DNA of 64,000 bases from Lichenicola sp050954785 (GTDB taxonomy: Bacteria > Pseudomonadota > Alphaproteobacteria > Acetobacterales > Acetobacteraceae), in the NCBI GenBank assembly GCA_050954785.1, contig JBPBQO010000001.1, positions 62,001 to 126,000 on the forward strand, given 5' to 3'. The notes below the pieces were generated by a model that saw only the letters and a list, made by a program, of their open reading frames with translations, was not told the DNA's origin and did not search any database. Positions 16,777 through 25,796 of this stretch are shown here, piece after piece. The translations under genes were made by a program, and so were the position numbers. Within the stretch, counting starts at the first letter, position 1. Every line of letters starts with the position of its first letter.

Positions 16777-16829
16777 GTGTCGTCCCTTTTGGTCATGGCG
16801 CGATGGCCATCAACCACGGAATAGATGTG

Positions 16830-17729
16830 TCAGGCGTGAACGCCATCCGCCAGCTCCAGCAGCATCCGTCCGAGCTCGGTCTTGGCGAGCTTGCGGGCCT
16901 GGTCGCGCAGCAAGGTGGCGTCGATGAAGTTCATGCGGAAAGCGACCTCTTCCGGGCAGCCGACCAGCATGCCCTGGCGGGACTGGATGGTCTGCACGAA
17001 GGTTCCGGCCTGCATCAGGCTGTCCGGCATGCCGGCATCGAGCCAGGCGCAGCCTCGGCCGAGGCGCTCGACATGCAGCGAGCCCTCCTCGAGATAGAGA
17101 CGGTTGAGGTCAGTGATCTCCAGCTCGCCACGCGGGCTCGGCTTGATCCGCTTGGCTAACTCCAGCACCCGGTTGTCGTAGAAATACAGTCCGGTGATGG
17201 CCCAGTTCGATTGCGGGTTGGCCGGCTTCTCGACCACTTCCAGCGCGCGCCCGCTCTCGTCGAACGAGACCACGCCGTAACGCTCCGGATCGCGCACCTG
17301 GTAGGCGAACACGGTGGCGCCCTCGGGCCGCGCGCAGGCAGCCCGCAGCAGCACGCCGAGATGGTCGGCGAAAATCAGGTTGTCGCCGAGTGCCAGTGCA
17401 CAGGGACTCGCGCCGAGCCAGTCGTCGGCGATCAGGAAGGCCTGCACGATGCCGTCCGGCGACGGCTGCACGCGATATTCGAAGCGCACGCCGAAGCGCG
17501 AGCCATCGCCGAGCAGCCGCTGGAACTGCGGCAGGTCGTCGGGGGTCGAGATGATCATGATGTCGCGTATGCCGGCCAGCATCAGCGTGCTGAGCGGGTA
17601 ATAGATCATCGGCTTGTCATAGACCGGCAGCAGTTGCTTGCTGGCGGCCAGGGTCATCGGGTGCAGGCGGGTACCCGACCCGCCGGCAAGCAGGATGCCC
17701 TTCATTCCGGAATCGCTCGATCTGGTCAT
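16830..17729 (-). CDS. rfbA: Glucose-1-phosphate thymidylyltransferase
   Basis: 299-residue nucleotidyltransferase. The signature GGSGTRLHPMT follows the start, SKQLLPVYDKPMIYYPLS provides the sugar-phosphate lysine region, and LALGDNLIF holds the metal-binding Asp. It makes dTDP-glucose from dTTP and glucose 1-phosphate, the first step to dTDP-rhamnose. I chose ATG 17729, which forms an ATGA overlap with the rfbB stop; an internal Met at 17705 (MKGILLAGG) is the conventional RfbA start and is also possible. Confidence 0.94.
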   Translation of the reverse strand: MTRSSDSGMKGILLAGGSGTRLHPMTLAASKQLLPVYDKPMIYYPLSTLMLAGIRDIMIISTPDDLPQFQRLLGDGSRFGVRFEYRVQPSPDGIVQAFLIADDWLGASPCALALGDNLIFADHLGVLLRAACARPEGATVFAYQVRDPERYGVVSFDESGRALEVVEKPANPQSNWAITGLYFYDNRVLELAKRIKPSPRGELEITDLNRLYLEEGSLHVERLGRGCAWLDAGMPDSLMQAGTFVQTIQSRQGMLVGCPEEVAFRMNFIDATLLRDQARKLAKTELGRMLLELADGVHA

Positions 17730-18781
17730 GCTGCAGTCCCCAGGCGCTGACCGGTGTAGCGGCCGGACCTGATCGCCTCCCACCAGTCCTGATGATCGAG
17801 ATACCACTGCACGGTCCGCCTGATTCCGGTCTCGAAATCATGCTCCGCTTTCCAGTCGAGCGCCTGCTCGGCATGGCTGGCGTCGATCTCATAGCGCCAG
17901 TCGTGGCCGGGTCGATCGGTGACGTAGCGGATCAGGCGCTCGCGCGGCCCGGCCGGATCGGGCCGGAGCTCGTCGAGGGTGCGGCAGATGGCCTGCACCA
18001 CCTGGAGGTTGGAGCGTGGCTGGCGGGCGCCGATCGCGTAGGTCTCGCCCGGCTTGCCGAGTTCGACCGCGCGGACCAGGGCCTCGGCATGGTCCTCGAC
18101 GAACAGCCAGTCGCGCACGTTCGAGCCATCGCCATAGACCGGCAGTTCGCGACCCTCGATCGCGTTGATGGTGACCAGCGGGATCAGCTTCTCGGGGAAG
18201 TGCCAGAAACCATAATTGTTGGTGGTGTTGGTGATGAAGGCCGGCAATCCATACGTGTGGTACCACGCGCGCACGAGATGGTCGGACGCTGCCTTGCTCG
18301 CCGAATACGGACTGCGCGGGTCGTATGGCGTCGTTTCGGTGAAGGGCGGATCGTTAGCCTCGAGCGCACCGAACACCTCGTCGGTCGAGATGTGATGGAA
18401 GCGGAACGCCGCCTTCGCATCGCCTTCGAGCCCGGACCAGTAGGCGCGTGCCGCCTCCAGCAAGGAGAAGGTGCCGACCACGTTGGTCTGGATGAACACG
18501 GCCGGCCCATCGATCGAGCGATCGACATGGCTTTCGGCTGCCAGATGCATCACCGCATCCGGCCGGTGCTCGGCGAACAGCGCCTTCATGGTGGCAAAAT
18601 CGGCCACGTCGGCTTCGACCAGGGTATGGCGGGGATCGTCGAGCGCTTCCTCGAGCGCGTCCCGCGATGCGGCGTAGGTCATCTTGTCGATGTTGACGAC
18701 CGAATGCTTCGTCGATCGGATCAGGTTCCTGACCACCGCCGAACCGATGAAACCGCACCCCCCCGTCAGAAGAATCCGCAT
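17726..18781 (-). CDS. rfbB: dTDP-glucose 4,6-dehydratase
   Basis: 351-residue extended SDR enzyme. TGGCGFIGS at the N-terminus binds NAD; HLAAESHVDRS is the family signature; the catalytic YSASK (Tyr and Lys) is near residue 165, and STDEVFG carries the Thr/Asp/Glu catalytic trio. It oxidises and dehydrates dTDP-glucose to dTDP-4-keto-6-deoxyglucose. It is first in the rfbB-A-C-D operon; the start at 18781 has GGGGT upstream, while an in-frame start at 18802 would add seven residues. Confidence 0.94.
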   Translation of the reverse strand: MRILLTGGCGFIGSAVVRNLIRSTKHSVVNIDKMTYAASRDALEEALDDPRHTLVEADVADFATMKALFAEHRPDAVMHLAAESHVDRSIDGPAVFIQTNVVGTFSLLEAARAYWSGLEGDAKAAFRFHHISTDEVFGALEANDPPFTETTPYDPRSPYSASKAASDHLVRAWYHTYGLPAFITNTTNNYGFWHFPEKLIPLVTINAIEGRELPVYGDGSNVRDWLFVEDHAEALVRAVELGKPGETYAIGARQPRSNLQVVQAICRTLDELRPDPAGPRERLIRYVTDRPGHDWRYEIDASHAEQALDWKAEHDFETGIRRTVQWYLDHQDWWEAIRSGRYTGQRLGTAA

Positions 18782-18979
18782 TCTCGACCCCATCCCCGGC
18801 ACTGCGTCATTAATGCGTTAGTCTGGCAGCGCAGCGCACACCAGGCAACAGTCCACCATGTTCGCATCGACAACAACGACTTCTTCCATCTTGAACGATA
18901 GACGATTTTTTAACGACTGTGCCTTCGCCAACACCTTCATCGCGGGGTATCCTACCACCCTGACTAAATTTCTTATCCA

Positions 18980-18995
18980 GGGGCTCCATAGCCCC
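18980..18995 (+). promoter_or_regulatory. Hairpin in the leader of the PLP-enzyme-like gene
   Basis: GGGGCT-CCAT-AGCCCC forms a 6-bp GC-rich stem with a 4-base loop, ending six bases before the AAGGAG ribosome site of the gene that starts at 19013. A stem this close to the ribosome site could tune translation. No ligand-binding RNA family is recognised. Confidence 0.3.
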
Positions 18996-19012
18996 GCCCC
19001 AAGGAGCGGACG

Positions 19013-21262
19013 GTGTTTGCCGAGGCCCTGAACATCCAGTTGCTGGCCGCTCTGGACCGGCCCGACCTCCGCGTCGTTGCCGATCGTCAGCGTATCGTTT
19101 TCGATGCCCAGCTCGATACCGGCTTCCGCGCCGATCCGGGTGGCCAGGTCGTGCTTGGTGCCGCCTGCCTCGGATCGGAGCGGATCTGCGCGTTCCATAT
19201 CCGCCACGCGCTCGAGCTCTCGCTGCTGCTCGATGCGGCAACCCGGCCCGCCGCTGCAGATGCGGTCCCGTCCGACATCGAGAGCTTCGACCTGCCGATC
19301 CTGGCCGGGCTCTGTGCCGCACGCACCGCCTCGCGCTTCTGGCTGCTGGATGCGGCACCCGCGAACGAGCCGCCGATGCCGGACCCGGCCTCGTGGCTGG
19401 CCGTCATGGCCGCCGGGCAGATGCCGGGGCAGGACGCGCTCAGCGTGGTGTGGGGGCGCGTGCGCAACCTGCAGGGATCGTCGTACCGCCTGCTCCGTGC
19501 AGCCAGGATCGGCCAGGACGACACGATCGTCCCCGCCTCCGTCATGCGGGCGCTGGCAGCCTGCTGGAACCTGCTCGGACCGGCGGAAACGCTGATGGCG
19601 CAGGGCGGCGACGCGAGGCTGGCCGTCGATCCGCATACCGGCCTCAACCATTACGGCTGCAGCCACCGGCCACGCCCATGGGCGATTACCTTCGCATCCT
19701 CGACGGCATCCTCGTTGTCCGAACGTGGCTTCGGTGGCGCGGAAGCCGCCCGCAAGCGATTGGCGATCGCGGCCTTGCTCGGCCAGTCGCAGACGGCGCT
19801 GGACCATGAAGCCGAACAGGTGCGGCAATCGATTGCCGACTATTATGGCCTGGCCAATCCGGGACCGTCCCGCGTCGTGCTTGCGGCATCCGGCACCGAC
19901 AGCGAGCTGATCGCACTGGCGATATGCGGGCTGGCCGGTCCGGATGGTCGTCCGGCCCGCCCGGTCAGCAACATCCTGCTGGCGCCCGAGGAAACCGGTG
20001 CGGGTGTTCCGCTGGCGGCGGCAGGCTGTCATTTCGCCGATGACACCGCCCTTGGACGGCACGTGGTGAAGGGCGAACCGATCGACGGGTTCGCCGGCAC
20101 GACACGCGTGCTCAAGGTGGCGATCCGGGGCGAGGATGGCCGCCTGTTGCCGCCCGATGCGGTCGATGCGGCCTGCATCCGGATGGTCGTGGCGGAAGCG
20201 GGCGAGGGACGGACGGTACTGCTGCATCGGCTGGACCTGTCCAAGACCGGGCTACTGGCGCCGAGCGAAGCCTGCCTGGAAACGCTGCAGGCCCGCCTGG
20301 GCGACCAGCTCGAGATCGTGGTCGATGCCTGCCAGGCGCGGCTCGATCGGCGGCGGGTGCAGGCCGACCTCGCGCGTGGCTGGATGGTGATGATCACCGG
20401 CTCGAAATTCTTCACCGGGCCGCCTTTCTGCGGGGCGCTGCTGCTGCCCACTCGGCTCGCGGCCCGCCTGCACGCACCCGACCTGCTTCCCGCTGGCCTC
20501 GCCGACTATGGCGGCCGCTCCGACTGGCCATCCGGGGCCTCGGCAGGTGCCGCCCGCGCGCTTGCCGACCGGGCCAACCCGGGCATGCTGTTGCGCTGGC
20601 AGGCGGCACTGGCCGAGATGCAGGCGTTCGCGCTGGTTCCGGACGTCGAGGCGCGGCAACGAACGGCCAGCTTCATCGCCGGCGTGGAGTCGGCAATTGC
20701 ATCAAGCCCGGACGTGCTGGCGGTCGAGGTTCCGGCGCCGTCGCGGGTCGACCTGGTTCTCGATGATGCCGGAGCCGCCGAATCGGGCTGGGATCAGCTC
20801 CAGACCATACGCAGCTTCATGGTGCTGGAGCCCGGCGCCGGATCGGGCCTGCCGGCACGGCGGCCTCTCGAGGTGGCGCGGGCGCGAAAAATCTATCGCT
20901 GGCTCAACGCCGATGTCAGCCGTGTGCTCGAGCCCGATGCGGGCGACACCGACCGCGCGTTGGCGCGGCTGCTGTGTCATATCGGCCAACCCGCCCCGGT
21001 CGCGCACGACACGCTCGGGCCGGTAATGGCGGGCGCCTTGCGGATTTCGGTCGGTGCCCGGCTACTGTCCGGCGAACCGTCGCATGAAGGCCTCGACGGT
21101 ACGGCGCGCATGGCGCGCGAGATCGCCGACGTGCGCCGGATCATCGACAAGATCGGGCTTCTACTCCGGCATTGGGACATGCTCGAACGGCTCGACCCGG
21201 AGCCGCGCTTTTCCTCGGACGCGCCGTTGCGGCGGCGGGCCGATCCCGGCCTCAACATTTAG
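19013..21262 (+). CDS. Large PLP-dependent-enzyme-like protein of unknown reaction
   Basis: 749 residues. The middle (about 200-640) looks like a fold-type I PLP enzyme: a DPHTGLNHYG entry motif near residue 205, a small-residue phosphate-loop region around AASGTDSELIAL, an Asp at 438 in VVDACQ where the pyridine-ring Asp is expected, and a probable Schiff-base Lys at 465 in ITGSKFFTG. About 200 residues precede this and do not match any domain I know; the C-terminus is helical. The reaction is unknown. GTG 19013 has AAGGAG 7 bases upstream, an excellent site. A histidine phosphatase follows in the same direction 100 bp later, so the two may act together. Confidence 0.75.
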   Translation: MFAEALNIQLLAALDRPDLRVVADRQRIVFDAQLDTGFRADPGGQVVLGAACLGSERICAFHIRHALELSLLLDAATRPAAADAVPSDIESFDLPILAGLCAARTASRFWLLDAAPANEPPMPDPASWLAVMAAGQMPGQDALSVVWGRVRNLQGSSYRLLRAARIGQDDTIVPASVMRALAACWNLLGPAETLMAQGGDARLAVDPHTGLNHYGCSHRPRPWAITFASSTASSLSERGFGGAEAARKRLAIAALLGQSQTALDHEAEQVRQSIADYYGLANPGPSRVVLAASGTDSELIALAICGLAGPDGRPARPVSNILLAPEETGAGVPLAAAGCHFADDTALGRHVVKGEPIDGFAGTTRVLKVAIRGEDGRLLPPDAVDAACIRMVVAEAGEGRTVLLHRLDLSKTGLLAPSEACLETLQARLGDQLEIVVDACQARLDRRRVQADLARGWMVMITGSKFFTGPPFCGALLLPTRLAARLHAPDLLPAGLADYGGRSDWPSGASAGAARALADRANPGMLLRWQAALAEMQAFALVPDVEARQRTASFIAGVESAIASSPDVLAVEVPAPSRVDLVLDDAGAAESGWDQLQTIRSFMVLEPGAGSGLPARRPLEVARARKIYRWLNADVSRVLEPDAGDTDRALARLLCHIGQPAPVAHDTLGPVMAGALRISVGARLLSGEPSHEGLDGTARMAREIADVRRIIDKIGLLLRHWDMLERLDPEPRFSSDAPLRRRADPGLNI

Positions 21263-21362
21263 AAGTGACCGGTGGCGCCTGCCCTTTTCTCGCCATCGAC
21301 GTTTGACCTGATACGCGGCGTCCCAGCCGCACCTGGATGTTCCGCTCAATGACAGGGTTTCG

Positions 21363-22025
21363 ATGACACAGCGCGCCGCCTTCCTCGACACACCAACCCT
21401 GGTTCCCGGGATCACGCGCTTCTGGCTGATCCGGCACGCCCTGGTCGAGCAGAACGCCCGGATGAAGCTCTATGGCTCGCTCGACGTGCCGCTCTGCCCG
21501 GAAAGCCTGGTAGCCCAGGTGCCGATGTACGAGGCACTGGCGGCGCGGCTACCCCGCGACGCGGTCTGGGTCACGACCCCGCTGTCGCGCACCCAGCGTA
21601 CCGCGCAGGCAATCCAGGAGGCCGGTTACCCGGCCACCGAATGGTCGGTCGAGCCCGGCCTGATCGAGCAGTCGATGGGCGACTATCACGGACTCCAGCA
21701 CCACGAGCTCCCCGAGCGGCTGATCATGCCGGCGCATCCGTTCTGGCCGATGGCCGCCGACGAAATTCCGCCGGGCGGCGAGAGCATGGTGCAGGTGCTG
21801 GAGCGGGTGGGCGAAGCGATCGAGCGCCTCGCCGACATACATGACGGCCAGGACATCGTCGTGGTGAGCCATGGTGGCGCGATCCGGGCCGCGACGGCGC
21901 ATGCGCTGGGCGTCGATGCCGAGACCTCGCTGCGGCTATCGGTCCAGAACCTGTCCCTGACTATTCTCGAACGCCACCCCGCCTCATGGCGCGTCGTGGC
22001 GGTCAACGAGCTTCCGGGAGTCTGA
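21363..22025 (+). CDS. Histidine phosphatase family protein (phosphoglycerate mutase-like)
   Basis: 220 residues of the branch-2-like phosphatase/mutase family. The catalytic motif is RHALVEQN with His25 (RHA replacing the more common RHG). Further signatures are TTPLSRTQRTAQA, the acid residue region LIEQSMGDYHG and the second catalytic His170 in VVSHGGAIRA. It would hydrolyse a small phosphomonoester; alpha-ribazole phosphatase and broad-specificity phosphatases share this layout. No cobalamin genes are nearby. It follows the PLP-enzyme-like gene and may form an operon with it. Confidence 0.88.
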   Translation: MTQRAAFLDTPTLVPGITRFWLIRHALVEQNARMKLYGSLDVPLCPESLVAQVPMYEALAARLPRDAVWVTTPLSRTQRTAQAIQEAGYPATEWSVEPGLIEQSMGDYHGLQHHELPERLIMPAHPFWPMAADEIPPGGESMVQVLERVGEAIERLADIHDGQDIVVVSHGGAIRAATAHALGVDAETSLRLSVQNLSLTILERHPASWRVVAVNELPGV

Positions 22026-22053
22026 TCGCGGAGTGGTCCTGGTCGGTCCTGGC

Positions 22054-22947
22054 CTAGCGGGCCATCAGGACCGGCAGGGTCGCGTTGCTGATCACGTATC
22101 GCGTCACCCCGCCCATGATCAGCTGGCGGAGACGGGAGTGCGAGTACGCACCCATGACCAGCAGGTCGGCCTCGAAGGCCGTGGTGGCGGCGAGAAGTCC
22201 GGCACCGACCCTGCCATCCTTGGGCTTGAAGAACGCGGCCGTCGTCGCGGCGATTCCATGGCCGCCCAGGTAGGTCACCAGTTCCGCCGCTTCCGGGCCG
22301 CGTCGCTGGTAATCGTCCGAATAGAGCACCTGCACCGCCTCGGCCTGCTGCATCCAGGGCAGCGCTGAAAATACGGCCGAAGCGCTTTCGGCAGTGCCGT
22401 TCCAGGCAACGCAGATGCGCCGGCCGATGCTGGCTGGAACGGTCTTGGGCGCGATGATGACGGGACGGCCGCTGTCGAACAGCACGCCATGCAACGCCTC
22501 GGAAGAGGAGATCGCGTCGTCCGAGTCCGGGTGCGGGATGAGGATCAGGTCGGACAGGCGTGCCGCATGGGCGACCAGTTCATGTTCCCGGCCGATCACC
22601 GACCGAAAGCTGGCGGTCGGGGAACGAACCGTGGCCGTTCCCTGCGGTAGCCGATCGACCAGTGCCACCGGCACTGCGTTGCCCAGCGACAACGCGGCAT
22701 CGAACAGGACCCTGGCACGGGAGGTGCGACGCACGGACTCCCGCTCGGCGACGCTCATCATCTCCTCGACCATCGCTCCGGACAGGCCCTCGCCGGCCAG
22801 CGGCGCGACCTCGCGACTGTCGGTCGCGACATGCAGGGCCTGCAGGTGCGCCGAGAAGCGCCGTGCGAGTTCGAGACCCAGCGTGATGGCGGCCTCGTCC
22901 GTGGAGGCGCCATTCAGGGGCAGCAGGATGGCGGCGATATCGCCCAT
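22054..22947 (-). CDS. Universal stress protein family
   Basis: 297 residues containing two UspA-like halves: an N-terminal one from IAAILLPLNGASTDEAA, and a better conserved C-terminal one starting at RRICVAWNGTAESASAV. The latter ends in LLVMGAYSHSRLRQLIMGGVT, the ATP-binding GxxGxxxxxxxxxG(S/T) pattern. Tandem Usp proteins respond to stress or energy state; a specific role is not visible. ATG 22947 is chosen because the family starts there; a longer frame begins at 23016 and would overlap pdxH. Confidence 0.87.
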   Translation of the reverse strand: MGDIAAILLPLNGASTDEAAITLGLELARRFSAHLQALHVATDSREVAPLAGEGLSGAMVEEMMSVAERESVRRTSRARVLFDAALSLGNAVPVALVDRLPQGTATVRSPTASFRSVIGREHELVAHAARLSDLILIPHPDSDDAISSSEALHGVLFDSGRPVIIAPKTVPASIGRRICVAWNGTAESASAVFSALPWMQQAEAVQVLYSDDYQRRGPEAAELVTYLGGHGIAATTAAFFKPKDGRVGAGLLAATTAFEADLLVMGAYSHSRLRQLIMGGVTRYVISNATLPVLMAR

Positions 22948-22988
22948 GGGCGGTGTGTCCGAATGGTTGGAGTGCAGTCCTTTGGACC

Positions 22989-23594
22989 TTACGGGTAAAG
23001 TCGCTCGGTTCGCCAACCGGCATCGTCCTGCCGGCGATACACCATGCGATCGTGCAGGCGGAACGGCATGTCCTTCCAGAATTCGATCATCTCCGGCCGC
23101 ACCCGATAGCCGGACCAGTGCGCCGGACGCGGCACCTCGTTGCCGGGGTAGCGCGCATCGGCCTCGGCAAGGCGCCGCTCCAGCTCGGCACGATCCGACA
23201 AGGGCCGGGACTGGTCGGATGCGATCGCGCCGAGACGGGAAATGCGTGCGCGGGTCTGGAAATAGAGGTCGGCTTCCGCGTCGCCGACATCCTCGACCAG
23301 CCCCTCGACCCGGACCTGCCGGCGCAGCGACTTCCAGTGGAACAGCAACGCCGCATGATGTGTCGCGGCCAGTTGCCCGGCCTTGTTGCTCTGCTTGTTG
23401 GTGTAGAACACAAACCCCCGGTCATCGACGTCCTTGAGCAGGACCATGCGCGCCGAAGGCCTGCCATCGGCCGAGGCGGTCGCCAGCGTCATCGCGACAG
23501 GATCGTTCGGTTCGGTCGCCTTCGCCTCCTCCAGCCACTGCCGGAACAGGAGGATCGGGTTCGAGACCACTTCGAGCGCCGCTTCCGGCATCAT
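22989..23594 (-). CDS. pdxH: Pyridoxamine 5'-phosphate oxidase
   Basis: 201-residue FMN flavoprotein that oxidises pyridoxamine/pyridoxine 5'-phosphate to PLP. FMN-binding segments are RMVLLKDVDDRGFVFYTN and KAGQL, and the C-terminal signature region EFWKDMPFRLHDR...YRRQDDAGW...RLYP is intact. Two adjacent ATGs (23594 and 23591) follow TGGAG; the spacing slightly favours the second. It is divergent from fabI and lies 41 bp upstream of the stress protein gene on the same strand. Confidence 0.95.
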   Translation of the reverse strand: MMPEAALEVVSNPILLFRQWLEEAKATEPNDPVAMTLATASADGRPSARMVLLKDVDDRGFVFYTNKQSNKAGQLAATHHAALLFHWKSLRRQVRVEGLVEDVGDAEADLYFQTRARISRLGAIASDQSRPLSDRAELERRLAEADARYPGNEVPRPAHWSGYRVRPEMIEFWKDMPFRLHDRMVYRRQDDAGWRTERLYP

Positions 23595-23654
23595 GTTACT
23601 CCAGGACGTGATAGGGATATCCGACGGCGAACCGGCCGGTCGAGGCAGCCTCTT

Positions 23655-23668
23655 GTTCCTCAAGGAAC
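23655..23668. promoter_or_regulatory. Palindrome in the pdxH-fabI divergent region
   Basis: GTTCCT-CA-AGGAAC is a 6-bp inverted repeat with a 2-base spacer, midway between the divergent pdxH and fabI starts. It could be an operator for a fatty-acid regulator, but no such binding consensus is matched. Confidence 0.25.
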
Positions 23669-23773
23669 GGTGTGCGACCACCAAAGCTGCATGTGGTGCG
23701 GCCGACAGGTTTCCGGCCCGCACCTTTCAGGTCCATGATTTCTGGACCGATATTTTTCAGGATCAAAGCCGCC

Positions 23774-24613
23774 ATGCCAGAGGGCTCTGCCAACCTTCCC
23801 CTCCGTGGCACCCTGATGCAGGGCAAGCGCGGGCTGATCATGGGCGTCGCCAACGAGCGCTCGATCGCCTGGGGCATCGCTTCCGCCTGTGCCGCGCAGG
23901 GCGCCGAACTCGCCTTCACCTTCCAGGGCGACGCGCTCGAGAAGCGGGTACGGCCCCTGGCGGACGGGATCGGCTCCAAGCTGGTACTGCCCTGCGACGT
24001 GTCCGACGATGCCGCGATGGATACCGCATTCGCGCAGATCAAGAGCGAGTGGGGCGGTCTCGACTTCCTGGTCCACGCGATCGGCTGGGCCGATAAGCAA
24101 TATCTGCGCGGCCGCTACATCGACACGCCGCGGGACGCGTTCCTGCAGGCGATCGACATCTCCTGCTACTCGTTCACCGCCGTCGCCCGGCGCGCCGCCG
24201 CCCTGATGGGAGCCGGCGGATCGATCCTGACGCTGACCTACCTCGGTGCCGAGCGGGTCATGCCGCACTACAACATGATGGGCGTGGCCAAGGCGGCACT
24301 GGAAGCTTCGGTCCGCTACATGGCGGCCGATCTCGGCTCCGACGGCATCCGCGTCAACGCGATCTCGGCCGGGCCGATCAAGACACTGGCGGCGAGCGGG
24401 ATCGGCGACTTCCGCTACATCCTGAAATGGAACCAGCTCAACGCGCCGCTCGAGCGCAACGTGACCATCGACGAGGTCGGCGGCGCCGGGCTCTATCTCC
24501 TGTCGGACCTGTCCAGCGGCGTGACCGGTGAGATCCATCATGTCGATAGCGGCTACCACGTGGTCGGCATGAAGAACCCGGGCGCCCCGGATATCGCCGC
24601 CATCACGGACTGA
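23774..24613 (+). CDS. fabI: Enoyl-[acyl-carrier-protein] reductase (NADH)
   Basis: 279-residue SDR enzyme for the last reduction in each round of fatty acid elongation. The N-terminal cofactor site is LIMGVANERSIAWGIA; the catalytic pair is Tyr156 (LTYLGAE) and Tyr166 with Lys173 (YNMMGVAK), exactly the FabI spacing. The C-terminus YHVVGM is conserved. ATG 23774 fits the family start; AGGA lies 12 bases upstream, and the longer open frame from 23672 enters the promoter region. It is followed by aroC 23 bp later. Confidence 0.95.
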   Translation: MPEGSANLPLRGTLMQGKRGLIMGVANERSIAWGIASACAAQGAELAFTFQGDALEKRVRPLADGIGSKLVLPCDVSDDAAMDTAFAQIKSEWGGLDFLVHAIGWADKQYLRGRYIDTPRDAFLQAIDISCYSFTAVARRAAALMGAGGSILTLTYLGAERVMPHYNMMGVAKAALEASVRYMAADLGSDGIRVNAISAGPIKTLAASGIGDFRYILKWNQLNAPLERNVTIDEVGGAGLYLLSDLSSGVTGEIHHVDSGYHVVGMKNPGAPDIAAITD

Positions 24614-24636
24614 CGTTCGGACCGGACACGCCGACC

Positions 24637-25710
24637 ATGTCGCATAACAGCTTCGGCCATCTGTTCCGCGTCACCAGCTGGGGCGAGAGCCACGGACCGT
24701 CGATCGGCGGCGTGATCGATGGCTGTCCGCCCGGGCTGGCGCTGACCGAGGCCGACATCCAGCCGTTCCTGGACCGGCGCCGGCCCGGCCAGTCGCGCTT
24801 CACGACGCAGCGGCGCGAGCCGGACGCGGTGCGCATTCTCTCCGGCACCTACGAGGGGTTGACCACCGGCACACCGATTTCGCTCATGATCGAGAACACC
24901 GACCAGCGCTCGCGCGACTACGGCAATATCGCCGACCGCTACCGGCCGGGTCATGCCGACGTCACCTACGACCTGAAATACGGCCTGCGCGATCCGCGTG
25001 GCGGCGGGCGATCATCGGCGCGCGAGACTGCCGTGCGGGTGGCGGCGGGTGCGGTGGCGCGACTAGTGCTGGGACCGCAGGTTCGGGTGCGTGGCGCGTT
25101 GGTGCAGATCGGGCTGCACGCGATCGACCCGGTCCGGTGGGACTGGGACGAGGTGGAGCGCAACCCGTTCTTTTGTCCCGATGCCGTGATGGTGCCGATC
25201 TGGGAGAGCTACCTCGACCAGGTGCGCAAGAGCGGCTCCTCGACCGGCGCGATCATCGCCCTCGAGGCCAATGGCGTGCCTCCCGGACTGGGTGCGCCGA
25301 TCTATGCCAAGCTGGATGCCGACCTCGCTTCGGCGCTGATGGGCATCAATGCGGTCAAGGGCGTGGAGATCGGCGCCGGGTTCGCCGCCGCCGCACTCAG
25401 CGGTGAGGAGAATGCCGATCCAATGACGATGCAGGATGGTCGCGTCGCGTTCCAGTCCAACCATGCTGGCGGCATCCTCGGCGGCATCTCGACCGGCCAG
25501 CCGATCACCGCGCGTTTCGCCGTGAAGCCGACCAGCTCGATCCTGACCGCGGTTGCCTCGGTCACGCGCGACGGCGAGGCGGTGGATGTGGCGACTAAGG
25601 GCCGCCACGACCCGTGTGTCGGCATCCGCGCCGTGCCGGTCGGCGAAGCCATGCTGGCCTGCGTGCTGGCGGACCATCTGCTCCGCCATCGAGGCCAGAC
25701 CGGGCGCTAG
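24637..25710 (+). CDS. aroC: Chorismate synthase
   Basis: 357 residues. It catalyses the last step of the shikimate pathway, EPSP to chorismate, using reduced FMN. Signatures are GESHGPSIGGVIDG at the N-terminus, RRPGQSRFTTQRRE, GHADVTYDLKYGLRDPRGGGRSSARET and the late RHDPCVGIRAVPV. The bound-flavin His residues (SHG near 18, RHD near 325) are present. It is probably in one operon with fabI. Confidence 0.96.
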   Translation: MSHNSFGHLFRVTSWGESHGPSIGGVIDGCPPGLALTEADIQPFLDRRRPGQSRFTTQRREPDAVRILSGTYEGLTTGTPISLMIENTDQRSRDYGNIADRYRPGHADVTYDLKYGLRDPRGGGRSSARETAVRVAAGAVARLVLGPQVRVRGALVQIGLHAIDPVRWDWDEVERNPFFCPDAVMVPIWESYLDQVRKSGSSTGAIIALEANGVPPGLGAPIYAKLDADLASALMGINAVKGVEIGAGFAAAALSGEENADPMTMQDGRVAFQSNHAGGILGGISTGQPITARFAVKPTSSILTAVASVTRDGEAVDVATKGRHDPCVGIRAVPVGEAMLACVLADHLLRHRGQTGR

Positions 25711-25796
25711 TCGACACGTGGCCGCTGTCGTCGGTGGCCGGGCCGTGCTACCGGCGCGGCCATGGGTTTGTTCTGGTTCTCCGTCGGTTCCCGGCC

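Noticed and set aside
17792..18901. 369-codon plus-strand open frame over rfbB
   Set aside because: rfbB is certain by motifs; this frame is its antisense shadow.
19013..22025. Cobalamin biosynthesis pair (CobD decarboxylase with CobC phosphatase)
   Set aside because: The PLP-like protein is far longer than CobD and no other cobalamin gene or riboswitch is nearby.
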